64,000 nt of DNA from Deltaproteobacteria bacterium (GCA_020848745.1 JADLHM010000098.1:62001-126000); one strand, 5' to 3'. Shown: positions 8,976 to 20,347, counted from the first letter of the stretch. Numbers and translations: made by a program. The notes: generated by a model from the sequence alone, not told the origin.

Positions 8976-9821
8976 TCAACTCGCTCCGTCGTCGTCCTTC
9001 TGGAGCGCCACGCGCTTCTCGACGATGGTCATCGGGCCGCGATGCGAGACGAGCACGACGTCGGTCGGCAGCTCGGTGCCCTGCAGCTTCAGGATGACGC
9101 GCATCCGCTCCTCGGCTTCCCGGGACACGTCGCTCGTTCGCACGCCGCGCTTCTCGACGTCTTTCCGGACGGTGTACTCGCGGACTTCTTTCTCGAACTC
9201 CGCGTCCGACAGCCGGTAGAGCTGATCGCCGCTGCGGATCGCGATCCTGTTCGCGAGGCGGGTACGCTTGCTCGGATCGATCTCGCTCACGACCAGGGTG
9301 TCCTGCTCGCGCCGGATCTTCTGCGCGACCTCCTGCAGGAGATCCTCGTCCTCGGTGCGGGCGCGCTGGTGGGCCTGGGTGAGCATCAGGACCGTGAGCG
9401 GCAACACCAGGGTCACGAAGCTCGCGAGGGTGCCGAAGCCCATGCGTCGGTTGACCTCGAGGTGCCGCCCCAGGTCCGAGAGCACGAGATCCGAGCCGAT
9501 CGGCAGCGCCACCGCGACCACGGCGACCGCGAGCACCATCGCGCCGTCGACATCGCCGCGGAGATGGCTCGAGAGGACGAAGAAGCTCGAGACGATCAAC
9601 GCCGCGTACAGCGCGAGCACCCAGCGTTTGGGCGATTCGTCGTAGATCAGGGCGAGAGCACCCGCGGCCCCCACGATCGCGAGAAGGGGCCCCACGCTGT
9701 CGCCTTCGCCGTAGACGACGCCGCCGGCGAGCGCGAGCGAGACGGCGGTCGCCGCACCGAGCGCCACGCCCGCCCCGATCGTGATCCAGCCGGGCGTCAG
9801 CACGGGGACCTGCTTGCGCAT
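8976..9821 (-). CDS. Unrecognised membrane protein with C-terminal soluble domain
   Basis: A protein of about 281 residues: six or so hydrophobic helices in the first half (from GWITIGAGVALG to FVTLVLPLTVLML), then a highly charged cytoplasmic-looking half (EDEDLLQEVAQKIRREQ and onward) with repeated Glu/Arg heptads that may form helices. No family recognised. ATG 9821 (MRKQVPVLTP) is preferred. A TTG at 9857 would add 12 residues, and neither has a strong ribosome site. It lies 76 bases downstream of riboflavin synthase on the same strand and could be the last gene of that operon. Confidence 0.65.
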   Translation of the reverse strand: MRKQVPVLTPGWITIGAGVALGAATAVSLALAGGVVYGEGDSVGPLLAIVGAAGALALIYDESPKRWVLALYAALIVSSFFVLSSHLRGDVDGAMVLAVAVVAVALPIGSDLVLSDLGRHLEVNRRMGFGTLASFVTLVLPLTVLMLTQAHQRARTEDEDLLQEVAQKIRREQDTLVVSEIDPSKRTRLANRIAIRSGDQLYRLSDAEFEKEVREYTVRKDVEKRGVRTSDVSREAEERMRVILKLQGTELPTDVVLVSHRGPMTIVEKRVALQKDDDGAS

Positions 9822-9897
9822 GACGCGGAGTATACGGAGGGCATGGCCGGGTAACAATGCGCATCTGCGGCGGCGAGCCCGCAGACGCTACAGCGGA

Positions 9898-10494
9898 CTA
9901 CGATCGGCGCAGACGATGCGCCACGGCGCGATCGACGTAGCGCGCGAGCATGTCCGTTTCCAGATTGACCCGGTCCCCGGGCCGTTTCCGGCCGAGGGTG
10001 GTCGCCGCCGCCGTGTGCGGGATGACCGCCACGGTGAACGACCGGCGGCCGCAGTCGAAGACCGTGAGGCTCACGCCGTCGACCGCGATCGAGCCTTTCT
10101 CGACGAGAAACCGCGCGAACCCCCTCGGGAGAGAGAAGCGGTAGAGGGCGCTCCCGCCCTCGGGTTCGATCGCCTCGACGGTGCCGATCCCGTCGACGTG
10201 GCCGAACACGAAATGTCCACTCAGGCGATCCGAGAGGCGGAGGGAGCGCTCGAGGTTGACCGGATCGTCGCGGCGCAGTGCCCCGAGGGTGGTCCGGCGC
10301 AGGCTTTCGGCCGACACGAGGACCGTGAAGGTGGAGCCGCGGCGCGACGTCACGGTCATGCAGGCGCCGTTCACCGCGATGCTCTCCCCGAGCACGAGGC
10401 CGCGGAACCGGCTCGTGAGCGTCAACTCGGCGTCGCTCCGCGCCCGGCGAACGGCCGCCACGGTACCGACGCACTCGATGATACCGCTGAACAC
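9898..10494 (-). CDS. ribE: Riboflavin synthase, alpha subunit
   Basis: Dismutates two 6,7-dimethyl-8-ribityllumazine molecules to riboflavin plus the pyrimidinedione, the last step of riboflavin synthesis. The 198 residues comprise two lumazine-binding barrels. The invariant N-terminus MFSGIIE begins barrel one, with NGACMTVT near residue 41. Barrel two begins around GHFVFGHVDG (~residue 92), with DGVSLTVF near residue 137. Length and both repeats are normal. It is the only riboflavin gene here (no ribA/B, ribD or ribH beside it). It starts 18 bases after a zinc-ribbon gene that may be co-transcribed. Confidence 0.95.
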   Translation of the reverse strand: MFSGIIECVGTVAAVRRARSDAELTLTSRFRGLVLGESIAVNGACMTVTSRRGSTFTVLVSAESLRRTTLGALRRDDPVNLERSLRLSDRLSGHFVFGHVDGIGTVEAIEPEGGSALYRFSLPRGFARFLVEKGSIAVDGVSLTVFDCGRRSFTVAVIPHTAAATTLGRKRPGDRVNLETDMLARYVDRAVAHRLRRS

Positions 10495-10512
10495 CCGTAC
10501 GCCGCGCCGCGG

Positions 10513-10845
10513 TCAGTCCGAGCGTCCGAGAAAGCGCGACAACCAACCCGAGCTCTCGCGCTCGGAGAGCTTGGGGATCTCCCCCGAGTCGAGCCATACG
10601 CCGTGCCCTTGCGGACACTCGTCGAGCTCGACGTCGAGCTTGTGGCGTACGACGAGCGACTCGCCGCATTTCGGGCAGCGCATGCGCGCGAGCTCGCGGG
10701 CCGCCTGTTCTTCCTGGGCGCCGGTCTGGGCCTTCAGCTTCTGAAGCAACTCGCGGTCGCGATCCGCGAAGAACTTGTCCTCGCGCGCCTTTTCGACGTC
10801 GCGCAGCTTGTCGCCGAAGCGATCTTTTTCATCGTCTGGCATCAT
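10513..10845 (-). CDS. Zinc-ribbon (zf-TFIIB type) protein
   Basis: A 110-residue soluble protein. The N-terminal half is a charged helix (DRFGDKLRDVEKAREDKFF). The C-terminal half has a zinc ribbon with ligands CPKC at about residues 57-60 and a second knuckle ECPQGHGVWLD, the pattern of the zf-TFIIB family, where the last Cys is replaced by His. Function in bacteria is unknown. The start (MMPDDEKD) overlaps the upstream small membrane protein gene by 17 bases, and riboflavin synthase follows 18 bases later, so the three genes probably form one leftward transcript. Confidence 0.8.
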   Translation of the reverse strand: MMPDDEKDRFGDKLRDVEKAREDKFFADRDRELLQKLKAQTGAQEEQAARELARMRCPKCGESLVVRHKLDVELDECPQGHGVWLDSGEIPKLSERESSGWLSRFLGRSD

Positions 10846-11083
10846 CGGCCTCCATGGGCGTCATGGACTGCGGTTCGTGGGGGTTCGATCGCCGCCAGCC
10901 GACGCGCCTTTCGACGTACTCGAGCAGCGCCTTGCAGTGACGATTCTCCGAGGACAGCAACGTCAGACCTCCGAGCAAGAAGGGGATCTGAGGCATGACC
11001 GGCAGCATCAATCCGATGACGCCGAGGATCAGGAGCAGGACCCCGAGCGAGATCTTTCCAGCCCTCCAGATGTGTCGCGTCAT
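10829..11083 (-). CDS. Small two-helix membrane protein
   Basis: An 84-residue protein with two hydrophobic segments joined by a tight PVMPQIP turn (residues ~14-45), followed by a charged tail. It resembles the small PGPGW/DUF454-like membrane proteins, but the core motif is not exact, so no family is assigned. ATG 11083 (MTRHIWRAGK) is taken as the start because upstream in-frame sequence is Pro/Arg-rich and lies in the clpB promoter region. Its 3' end overlaps the next gene by 17 bases. It is divergent from clpB. Confidence 0.6.
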   Translation of the reverse strand: MTRHIWRAGKISLGVLLLILGVIGLMLPVMPQIPFLLGGLTLLSSENRHCKALLEYVERRVGWRRSNPHEPQSMTPMEADDARR

Positions 11084-11249
11084 CGCTCCGTCACGTCCCG
11101 TCGATTGTAGCGGCCGATGCCGCGGATCGTCAATTACGGCGCCACCTTGTGCGCCACTTTGGCGGATTGCGCCGCTGCGGGGGTGAGGTCCCGCCGGCGG
11201 GTGGCGCGTGCTCTTGCGGTGCGTCGATCGATGATTACCTCTGAGGGCC

Positions 11250-13880
<2,631 letters not shown>

Positions 13881-13952
13881 CCGGGCGGTCGCGTTCCGCG
13901 ACCCTTGCGCGCGGAGGTCGGGTTTCGTAGCGTTGCGCCGCTCGGTCTCCGT

Positions 13953-14540
13953 ATGGACACGCGCCAGAAGATTCTCTCCTCGGCTACCAGGCTCTTCTCG
14001 ACACAAGGTTACGCGACGACGTCGCTCGCGCAGGTCGCCAAGGAAGCGCACGTCTCGAAAGCGCTCATCTTCTGGCATTTCGCGAGCAAGGAAGACCTGT
14101 TCCGCACCGCGCTCACCGAGTCCCTCGCGCCGTACTCGATCGACGTGCTCGAGGCGCTCTCCGGTCTCGGCGAGTTCGAGCAGATCGGCAAGCTGATCGA
14201 CGTCTACTTCGAATTCGTCAGCCAGAACGTCTACTCGGTGCGGTTCCTGCTCTCGCTCGTCGTGCGGGAGGAGAAGAACCTCGACGACGTCCTCGATCGC
14301 ACGACCGAGCTTTTCCGCATCTATCGCAATCTTCTCGCCGATATCCTGCGGACGGGCCGGGAGAAGGGCGTGTTCCGCGCTACCGTTGTTCCCGAGGCGG
14401 ATGCGACGCTGATCATGGCGACCCTGAACGGCATCCTCGTCCAGGGATTCGCCGCGAGCAGCCTGCAGGCGGACTCCAAGCCTCTACTGGAGCACATGAA
14501 GACCGGTCTCGCCGAACGGTTGCTCGTGCGAACCGCGTAA
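13953..14540 (+). CDS. TetR-family transcriptional regulator
   Basis: A 195-residue repressor. The N-terminal TetR helix-turn-helix is clear (residues ~6-52: ILSSATRLFSTQGY, then TSLAQVAKEAHVSKALIFWHF). The C-terminal ligand domain is of the TetR_C type and unassignable. ATG 13953 (MDTRQKILSS) is chosen because it places the HTH at the usual distance; an upstream start would add 16 unlikely residues. The gene is followed 25 bases later by a hypothetical gene on the same strand, which is its likely partner or target. Clearly different from the second TetR gene at 53.9 kb. Confidence 0.9.
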   Translation: MDTRQKILSSATRLFSTQGYATTSLAQVAKEAHVSKALIFWHFASKEDLFRTALTESLAPYSIDVLEALSGLGEFEQIGKLIDVYFEFVSQNVYSVRFLLSLVVREEKNLDDVLDRTTELFRIYRNLLADILRTGREKGVFRATVVPEADATLIMATLNGILVQGFAASSLQADSKPLLEHMKTGLAERLLVRTA

Positions 14541-14565
14541 TTTGCAAAGCAATTTTCTTTCACAT

Positions 14566-15093
14566 ATGGCAGCCGCCGGAATGCGCGACTGGGTGCGTAC
14601 CGTCGCCGAGAAGGCCGAGCGCAAGATGGCGTCGAACGGCCGGGTCGGCCGTCGCGTCAACCGCGAGAAGGATCTCTTCACGCTCCGCGCGCGGCATGTG
14701 AAGCAGCTGTTCGCGGACGTCGAAGGGCTCGCGAGCGCCGTCAACAAGGAGCTCGCCGAGCAGGCGATCAAGCTGCATCGCGCGCTCAACCCGAAGAACC
14801 TCGGAGGCATCGAGGTGCCCGACGGGGCGCGGCTGGCGCTCGAGTTTCTGGAGCGCCGGTTGGAAGTCGTCGTGCAGCCGCTCGCCTCGATCGGGGGAAA
14901 GCCGGCACCGCTCGGACCGCTCGCGACGGCGTCGGTCATCCAATACGACCGCTCCGATCCGTCCGCGGCCGATTGGTTCGATCTGTCGCTGCGTGAAGAT
15001 GGCGCGTGGCTGCGCAAATCCCCCGACGGCGGCGGGGGTGCGCCGCTCACCGAGAAGGACGTCCAACAGCTGATCGAGTGGCTGGTCAGCTAG
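14566..15093 (+). CDS. Unrecognised soluble protein downstream of TetR
   Basis: A 175-residue protein without signal peptide or membrane segments. The N-terminal two thirds are helical and highly basic (VGRRVNREKDLFTLRARHV), the C-terminal third is more strand-like with a glycine linker near residue 155 and a final amphipathic helix (EKDVQQLIEWLV). No family recognised. It starts at ATG 14566 after an unusually A+T-rich 28-base spacer for this genome, containing the short inverted repeat TTGC-AAA-GCAA. That could be a separate promoter or a translational element. It is convergent with the TPR gene. Confidence 0.7.
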   Translation: MAAAGMRDWVRTVAEKAERKMASNGRVGRRVNREKDLFTLRARHVKQLFADVEGLASAVNKELAEQAIKLHRALNPKNLGGIEVPDGARLALEFLERRLEVVVQPLASIGGKPAPLGPLATASVIQYDRSDPSAADWFDLSLREDGAWLRKSPDGGGGAPLTEKDVQQLIEWLVS

Positions 15094-15103
15094 CGACTCG
15101 AGG

Positions 15104-15595
15104 CTAGTTCAGCTGCAGGCGAATCGCCGCGAGCGCGCCCTGCGCGAAGCGGGACGTCGCGTCGAGCTCGAGCGCGCGCTCGAACTCGGCGATCGCTCGA
15201 TTGAGCATGCCCTTGGCCCAGTAGATCCGTCCGAGGTTGCAGTGCGGATAGTGACGCGCCTCGTAGCGCCTCGCGTGCACCGCCTTGTCGAGCCAGGGGA
15301 TCGCATCGTCGAGCTTCCCCTGTTTCAGCAGGTACGACCCGATGTCGTTGTAGGGGTTCCCGAAGTCCGGATCGACCGCGATCGCCTTCTTGCACTCCGC
15401 GATCGCGTCCTCGAGTCGGTCGAGGAAGCTCAACGCCCAGCCGAGGAACGTGTGAGCCTCGGCAGTCGGTCGGCTCGCGATCGATTCCTGGTAGCGGCCG
15501 ATCGCAGCCTCGAGGTCGCCCGCCATGTGCAGGCGGTACGCTTCGACGAAGAGCTGGTGCGCGCGGCGGAGGCGGTCGGAGGATTCCTCGCTCAT
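15104..15595 (-). CDS. TPR-repeat protein
   Basis: A 163-residue protein of about four tetratricopeptide repeats. Repeat signatures are visible at residues ~25-50 (AGDLEAAIGRYQESIA), ~60-85 (LDRLEDAIAECKKAI), ~95-115 (QGKLDDAIPWLDKAV) and ~135-155 (KGMLNRAIAEFERAL). TPR proteins are scaffolds and no catalytic domain is present. The ATG at 15595 overlaps the stop of phosphatidylcholine synthase in a four-base ATGA, so the two are translationally coupled. Why a TPR scaffold is tied to phospholipid synthesis is unknown. Confidence 0.85.
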   Translation of the reverse strand: MSEESSDRLRRAHQLFVEAYRLHMAGDLEAAIGRYQESIASRPTAEAHTFLGWALSFLDRLEDAIAECKKAIAVDPDFGNPYNDIGSYLLKQGKLDDAIPWLDKAVHARRYEARHYPHCNLGRIYWAKGMLNRAIAEFERALELDATSRFAQGALAAIRLQLN

Positions 15596-16380
15596 GATCG
15601 GCCGGTCGCCTGAAGCCAGAACGACACGCCGCAATAATACGCCGGGTAGGCGAGGCTCGCCCAGAGCAGAAGTGCCGGCGCATCGGGCAACGTCCAGATC
15701 GCGTAGAGCATGATCAAGCCCCACACCGCGCCGAGGCCGATCGACGAGCGCCGAAACCGGGAGGCCCGCGACGGATAGAGGAACTTGAGGGGCGCGAACA
15801 CGAGCGCGGCCAGTCCGACGATCCAGAGTGCCGTCGCCTCCGGGGAGACGCGCAGCCCGTAGGCGTAGAGCGCGACGACGTTCCAGTACGAGGGAAAGCC
15901 GCGGAAGTAGTGGTCCTCGGTCTTCGCGTCGCTACGGCAAAACCCATACGCACTCGCGAGGAGCGGCGCGGCCGCGACCCAATGGGCGTAGGGTGCGGGG
16001 AAGAAGCCGCCGAGGTACAGCATGACGATCGGCACCAGGACGTAGGTCAAATAGTCGACGATGTCGTCGAGCCGGGCGCCGTCGTAATAGGGCAGCACCC
16101 GTTTCACGCCGACCGCGCGTGCGAGGGCGCCGTCGGTGCAATCGATCGCGAGGGCCACCGCGAGCCAACGGAACACGTCGGGAAAGCGCTGCTCGGCCGC
16201 GGCCGCGAGCGCCAGGTACGCGATCACCGCCCCGCTCGCCGTATAGGCGTGGACACCCCACGCGGCCGTGCGACGCAGGGCGCTTGGCGGGGCTTCCGCG
16301 TCGAGGACCGTCATGGCGTCGCGATTCGTCCGGCGGTGGTCGCGCGGAGGAACGCGCGGCTCGCGCGGCGGCTCGGTCAT
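15592..16380 (-). CDS. pcs: Phosphatidylcholine synthase (CDP-alcohol phosphotransferase)
   Basis: Condenses CDP-diacylglycerol with choline to make phosphatidylcholine in one step at the inner membrane. About eight membrane helices. The CDP-alcohol phosphotransferase motif is present as DCTDGALAR, then 10-11 residues, then a second acidic cluster GARLDDIVDY (residues ~80-110). The surrounding sequence HAYTASGAVIAYLALAAAAE and VLPYYDG closely follows alphaproteobacterial Pcs. The first ATG (16380) is 16 bases after the thiolase stop. ATG 16314 would remove 22 Pro/Arg-rich residues and give a more typical Pcs N-terminus. A choline source, probably uptake, is not encoded in this window. Confidence 0.88.
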   Translation of the reverse strand: MTEPPREPRVPPRDHRRTNRDAMTVLDAEAPPSALRRTAAWGVHAYTASGAVIAYLALAAAAEQRFPDVFRWLAVALAIDCTDGALARAVGVKRVLPYYDGARLDDIVDYLTYVLVPIVMLYLGGFFPAPYAHWVAAAPLLASAYGFCRSDAKTEDHYFRGFPSYWNVVALYAYGLRVSPEATALWIVGLAALVFAPLKFLYPSRASRFRRSSIGLGAVWGLIMLYAIWTLPDAPALLLWASLAYPAYYCGVSFWLQATGRS

Positions 16381-16396
16381 GCTGGCCGCACGGTGC

Positions 16397-17575
16397 TCAG
16401 CGCTGGCCTTCGACGATCATGGCGATCGCTTCGCCGCCGCCGAGGCAGAGCGTCGCGAGCCCGAAACGGGCATGACGCTCGTCGAGCGCGCCGAGCAGCG
16501 TCGCCAGCACGCGCGCGCCGCTCGCGCCGATCGGATGCCCGAGGGCGATCGCGCCGCCGTGGACGTTGACGGCCGCGGGGTCGAGATCGAGCGCGCGGAT
16601 GGCGGCGAGCGCGACGACCGCGAACGCTTCGTTGATCTCGAAGAGGTCGATGTCCGAAAGGCGAAGGCCCGCACGATCGACGACCTTGCGGATGGCGTCG
16701 ACGGGTGCGATCGGGAACTCGGCGGGCGCGCGCCCCGCGACCGCCGTCGCGACGATGCGGGCACGCGCTCGGCCACCGTAGCGGGCCGCTGCCGACTCGC
16801 TCGCGACCACGAGGGCGGCCGCGCCGTCGGCGAGCGTCGACGCGTTCGCGGCGGTGATCGTCCCGTCTCTCGCGAAGCTCGGGCGGAGGCTCGCGATGCG
16901 GTCGAAGGCGACGCGGCTCGGCTCCTCGTCCTCGCGGACGGAGACCGGCCCGCCGCGACCCGGCACCTCGACCGGGACGATCTCGTCGGCGAACGCGCCG
17001 GCGGCGACCGCGGCTTGCGCCCGTCGGTAGCTCTCGACCGCGTAGCCGTCCTGGGCTTCGCGGTCGATGGCTCGATCGCGGGCGCACCCCTCCGCCGCGC
17101 TCCCCATGTGGAAGTCGTTGTACGGATCCCACAGACCGTCGAGGATCATCGCGTCGAGGAGCGCCCCGTGGCCGAGACGCTGGCCGTCGCGCGCCCGCGG
17201 AACGAGGTAGGGCGCGCGCGACATGCTCTCCATGCCGCCGGCCGCGACGACGTCGGCTTCGCCGAGGCGGATCGACTGCGCCGCCAGCGCCACCGCCATC
17301 AGGCCCGAGCCGCATACCTTGTTCACGGTGAGCGCTCCATGGCCGCGCGGCAGCCCGGCACCGAGGCCGGCTTGTCGCGCCGGCGCCTGTCCGAGGCCGG
17401 CCGCGATCACGTTGCCCATGATCACCTGCTCGACGTCCTCGGGCGGAACCTGCGCGCGCTCGACGGCCGCACGGAGGACGACGGCGCCGAGTTCGGGGGC
17501 GGTACGTTGTGAGAGCGTGCCGCGGAAACCTCCGATCGGCGTTCGCACGGCGCTCAGTAGGTAGGCGTCACCCAT
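16397..17575 (-). CDS. Acetyl-CoA C-acyltransferase (thiolase)
   Basis: A 392-residue thiolase that condenses or cleaves acyl-CoAs. All catalytic motifs are present: nucleophile Cys88 in NKVCGSG, NEAFAVVALA, GHPIGASG (His) and the C-terminal CLGGGEA Cys. The length and the MESMSRAPYL stretch match the acetyl-CoA acetyltransferase (AtoB/PhaA) branch, but a role in fatty-acid or other acyl degradation is possible. It is the first gene of a leftward run with pcs and the TPR gene. No dehydrogenase or phaB/phaC genes are adjacent. Confidence 0.92.
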   Translation of the reverse strand: MGDAYLLSAVRTPIGGFRGTLSQRTAPELGAVVLRAAVERAQVPPEDVEQVIMGNVIAAGLGQAPARQAGLGAGLPRGHGALTVNKVCGSGLMAVALAAQSIRLGEADVVAAGGMESMSRAPYLVPRARDGQRLGHGALLDAMILDGLWDPYNDFHMGSAAEGCARDRAIDREAQDGYAVESYRRAQAAVAAGAFADEIVPVEVPGRGGPVSVREDEEPSRVAFDRIASLRPSFARDGTITAANASTLADGAAALVVASESAAARYGGRARARIVATAVAGRAPAEFPIAPVDAIRKVVDRAGLRLSDIDLFEINEAFAVVALAAIRALDLDPAAVNVHGGAIALGHPIGASGARVLATLLGALDERHARFGLATLCLGGGEAIAMIVEGQR

Positions 17576-17641
17576 GGACGATGCTCGCGAGCGCCGCGAA
17601 TTGTCGCAACTTCGTCTTCCAGCATCAACCTCGCGCGCGCA

Positions 17642-18823
17642 TCAGCGCGCGCGCGGAGCTCGCGGGGCGAAGAAATAGAGGTCGCCTGCCGAACGCAGGC
17701 GCCCGGCGATCGCCGCCGCGTCGGTGGCGTCGCCGAAATAGACGTCGACGCGGCCGGCGCCGCGGATTGCGGCGCCGGCGTCCTGGTTCAGGACCAACCG
17801 GGACAAGGCGACGCCCGGCCCCGCTTCGGGGACGGAGATGAAGGCGAGCGCGCCCGGCGGGAAGACCATCGGGTCGGTGGCGATCGTGCGGCCGGTCGTG
17901 ACCGGGACACCGAGACTCCCGAGCGGCGGCCCGTCGAGCGTGCGGAAGAAGACGTAGCGCGCGTTCGTCTGGAGCAGTCTCGCCTCCTCCTCGGGGTGGA
18001 TGCGGAGCCATTCGCGGATGCCCGCCATGGACGCTTGATCGAGCGTGAGCTCGCCGCGGTCGACCAGGACGCGTCCGATGCTCGTGTACGGCCGACCGTT
18101 CGAGGCCGCGAAGCCGATCGTGCGACGGGTCCCGTCGGGGAAGACGAGCACCCCCGATCCCTGGATCTGGAGGAAGAAGAGCCCGACCGGGTCGTCGATC
18201 CACGCCAGCACGGATCCGCCGCGGGCGGCGCCGGCGTCGATCTCGGCGCGCGTGAAATAGGGCGCGAGCGCCCCGCCGACGACGCGGCCGACGACCTGCT
18301 CGCGACAGGCGCACGGGGCCCCGAAGTCGGCGAGCGACGCCGTCACGAGATCCGAGGGGCGTCCGAGCACCGGTACGCGGAAGCGCGCGTCGCGAGTCGC
18401 GCGCGCCGGCAGGATCGGGAGGTAGTAGCCGGTGAAGGTCACGCCGCCGGGCGGCGCCACCCGGTAGACGTCGAATCGCCGTCCGAGCTCGACGGCGAGC
18501 TCGGCGGCCGAGGGCGCGCGGGTCAAGAGCTCGGCGACGCCTTCCAACGCGGCGCGCATCTCCCCGGCGGTGTAGGTCGTCGGCCCGAAGGCGAGCGGAC
18601 GGTCCGCCGGCAGGCGGGCGAAGTAGCGGACGCTTTCTCCGACCGCCGCCGCGAGGCTCGCCCGATCCCCGTCGTCCACGAAGGCCGGGGCCGCCGCAAG
18701 GCGGCGAAGCGACGCGCCCGGAGCGCGCCCGGTCGGCCCGCAGGCGGCGACGCTCAACAGCAGCACGGTCGCGACCCACGGGACGACCCGCTGCACGCGC
18801 GTTGACAGCGAGAAAACATCCAT
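17642..18823 (-). CDS. mltA: Membrane-bound lytic murein transglycosylase A
   Basis: A lipoprotein that cleaves peptidoglycan glycan strands with formation of 1,6-anhydromuramic ends. Signal peptide with lipobox LSVAAC near residue 28. The MltA barrel domain follows (FTGYYLPI near residue 130; IQGSG and FAASNGRPY near 225-250), and the C-terminal 3D domain holds the catalytic Asp in VDVYFGDA. ATG 18823 (MDVFSLS) is fixed by a GGGGAAG ribosome site; an earlier ATG at 18859 is rejected. It is monocistronic and divergent from a small membrane-protein gene. Confidence 0.92.
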   Translation of the reverse strand: MDVFSLSTRVQRVVPWVATVLLLSVAACGPTGRAPGASLRRLAAAPAFVDDGDRASLAAAVGESVRYFARLPADRPLAFGPTTYTAGEMRAALEGVAELLTRAPSAAELAVELGRRFDVYRVAPPGGVTFTGYYLPILPARATRDARFRVPVLGRPSDLVTASLADFGAPCACREQVVGRVVGGALAPYFTRAEIDAGAARGGSVLAWIDDPVGLFFLQIQGSGVLVFPDGTRRTIGFAASNGRPYTSIGRVLVDRGELTLDQASMAGIREWLRIHPEEEARLLQTNARYVFFRTLDGPPLGSLGVPVTTGRTIATDPMVFPPGALAFISVPEAGPGVALSRLVLNQDAGAAIRGAGRVDVYFGDATDAAAIAGRLRSAGDLYFFAPRAPRAR

Positions 18824-18921
18824 GTCAACTTCCCCGTGGTTGCGCGCCTCTACGGGCACCGTCGGCGCGCGGGATGGTGTGCGGAGAGCAGGGCGGGCGC
18901 CCTGCGGGTGAGGAGGGGAAG

Positions 18922-19104
18922 ATGAGTCCCGGCGTTCGCAGCTTCATGCTCGGGTTCGTGTTCGGCATCGTCGCGTGTATGGGATTCATCACGTACTACG
19001 GCGACCGCGGCGGCGATTGGCTGATCGAGATGGGTCGCAAGATGAAGACCGTCGCCCAGGGCGACGGTGCGCGATACGAGACCCGCCCCGTTCAGACCTA
19101 CTGA
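18922..19104 (+). CDS. Small single-pass membrane protein
   Basis: A 60-residue protein with one hydrophobic helix (SFMLGFVFGIVACMGFITYY, about residues 7-26) and a short charged tail. The start is well supported by AGGAGGGG at 18911-18918, one of the strongest ribosome sites in the window, so this is likely a real expressed small protein even though no family is recognised. It sits 14 bases before the convergent stop of the aminotransferase gene and is divergent from mltA. Confidence 0.75.
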   Translation: MSPGVRSFMLGFVFGIVACMGFITYYGDRGGDWLIEMGRKMKTVAQGDGARYETRPVQTY

Positions 19105-19117
19105 GCCCCGGCTCCGA

Positions 19118-20311
19118 CTACGCCGCTCCGTAGACCCGGTCGGCGGCCGCCAGAGCGACCCCGGCATCGCACCCGAATCCGTGTCGGGGCAGCACGCGTC
19201 CGAGAGCGGTCAGCAACCGCCGCACGCTCGCGTCGGTGCTCGACTCGCCCATGAGGCCGATGCGCCAGGTCTGGCCCTTCAGCGGACCGAGCCCGCCGCC
19301 GATCTCGATGCGATCCTCCTCGAGCAGCGCGCGGCGCACGGCCGCGTCGTCGACGCCGGCCGGAATGCGGACGCTGCTCAACATCCAGAGCCGCCGCTCC
19401 GGCGCGACCGCCATCGCGAGGCCGAGCGCTTCGAGACCGGCCACCAGCGCCTCGTGGTTGCGGCGGTGGCGCGCGAAGCGCGCGTCGAGCCCTTCCTCCA
19501 GCACGACGCGCAGTGCTTCGTAGAGCGCGTAGTTCATGCTGATGGGCGCCGTGTGATGGTACACGCGCTCCTCGCCCCAGTATTTCTCGAGCATCGTGAG
19601 GTCGAGGTACCAGCTCTGGACCTTGTGCGTGCGGGCGCGCAGGCGCTCGACGGCGCGCGGGCCGAACGTGACCGGTGAGAGTCCCGGCGGGCAGCTCAGG
19701 CACTTCTGCGTGCCCGAGTAGGCCGCATCGACTCCCATCCGGTCGACGTCGACGGGGCATCCGCCGAGCGACGTCACGCAGTCGATCACGAACAGCGCGC
19801 CGTGCTCGTGCGCGAGCCGGCTCGCCTCTTCCAGCGGCTGCCATGCGCCGGTCGACGTCTCGGCGTGCACGAGGACCAAGAGCCGCGGCTTTCTCGCGCG
19901 GCCGAGCGCCGCCGCGATCGTCCCGGCCGGCACGACCTCGCCCCAGGGAGCCTCCGCGCGCACGACGGTCGCGCCCGCGCGCTCCGCGACGTCGGTGAGG
20001 CGCGTGCCGAACACGCCGTTCACGCCGACCACGACCTCGTCGCCGGGCTCGACCAGGTTCACGATCGCCGCTTCGAGCCCGGCGCTGCCGGTTCCCGAGA
20101 TCGGGATCGTGAGCCCGTTCGTCGTGCCGAAGACCTCGCGCAGCATGCGCTTGGTCTCGTCCATGAGGGCCACGAACGCCGGGTCGAGGTGGCCGACAAG
20201 CGGTAGGCCGAGGGCGGCCAGGACGCGCGGATGGACCTGGCTCGGACCAGGGCCGAGCAGCAAGCGCTCGGGCGGCGGAAAGACCTTGGAGGGCGGGATG
20301 AGGGACATCAT
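19118..20311 (-). CDS. Class V aminotransferase, alanine/serine-glyoxylate type
   Basis: PLP enzyme of about 397 residues that transfers an amino group to glyoxylate, making glycine. The N-terminus [17 protein letters not shown] is the hallmark of the alanine-/serine-glyoxylate aminotransferase family. The PLP lysine lies in [12 protein letters not shown], preceded by VDCVTSLGG for the cofactor Asp. The glcDEF operon is divergent from it with 69 bases between the starts, a natural pairing because glycolate oxidase produces glyoxylate. ATG 20311 (MMSLIPPSK) has a GAGG site. Amino donor (Ala or Ser) cannot be told. Confidence 0.9.
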   Translation of the reverse strand: MMSLIPPSKVFPPPERLLLGPGPSQVHPRVLAALGLPLVGHLDPAFVALMDETKRMLREVFGTTNGLTIPISGTGSAGLEAAIVNLVEPGDEVVVGVNGVFGTRLTDVAERAGATVVRAEAPWGEVVPAGTIAAALGRARKPRLLVLVHAETSTGAWQPLEEASRLAHEHGALFVIDCVTSLGGCPVDVDRMGVDAAYSGTQKCLSCPPGLSPVTFGPRAVERLRARTHKVQSWYLDLTMLEKYWGEERVYHHTAPISMNYALYEALRVVLEEGLDARFARHRRNHEALVAGLEALGLAMAVAPERRLWMLSSVRIPAGVDDAAVRRALLEEDRIEIGGGLGPLKGQTWRIGLMGESSTDASVRRLLTALGRVLPRHGFGCDAGVALAAADRVYGAA

Positions 20312-20347
20312 GGACCTCGTGGGGCGTCGCGACTCGCGCGCGCCGGG

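Noticed and set aside
7131-9854. A 907-residue plus-strand open frame across the OPT gene and beyond
   Set aside because: Overlaps a convincing OPT transporter on the other strand and encodes Arg/Asp/Gly-rich text with no domain.
11203-11217. TGGCGCG...TTGCG ahead of clpB resembling a sigma-54 site
   Set aside because: The GG to GC spacing is 13 instead of 12 bp; sigma-54 is strict about this spacing.
11084-11249. Search for a CIRCE element or sigma-32 box upstream of clpB
   Set aside because: No TTAGCACTC-N9-GAGTGCTAA-like repeat and no convincing CTTGAA-type box were visible.
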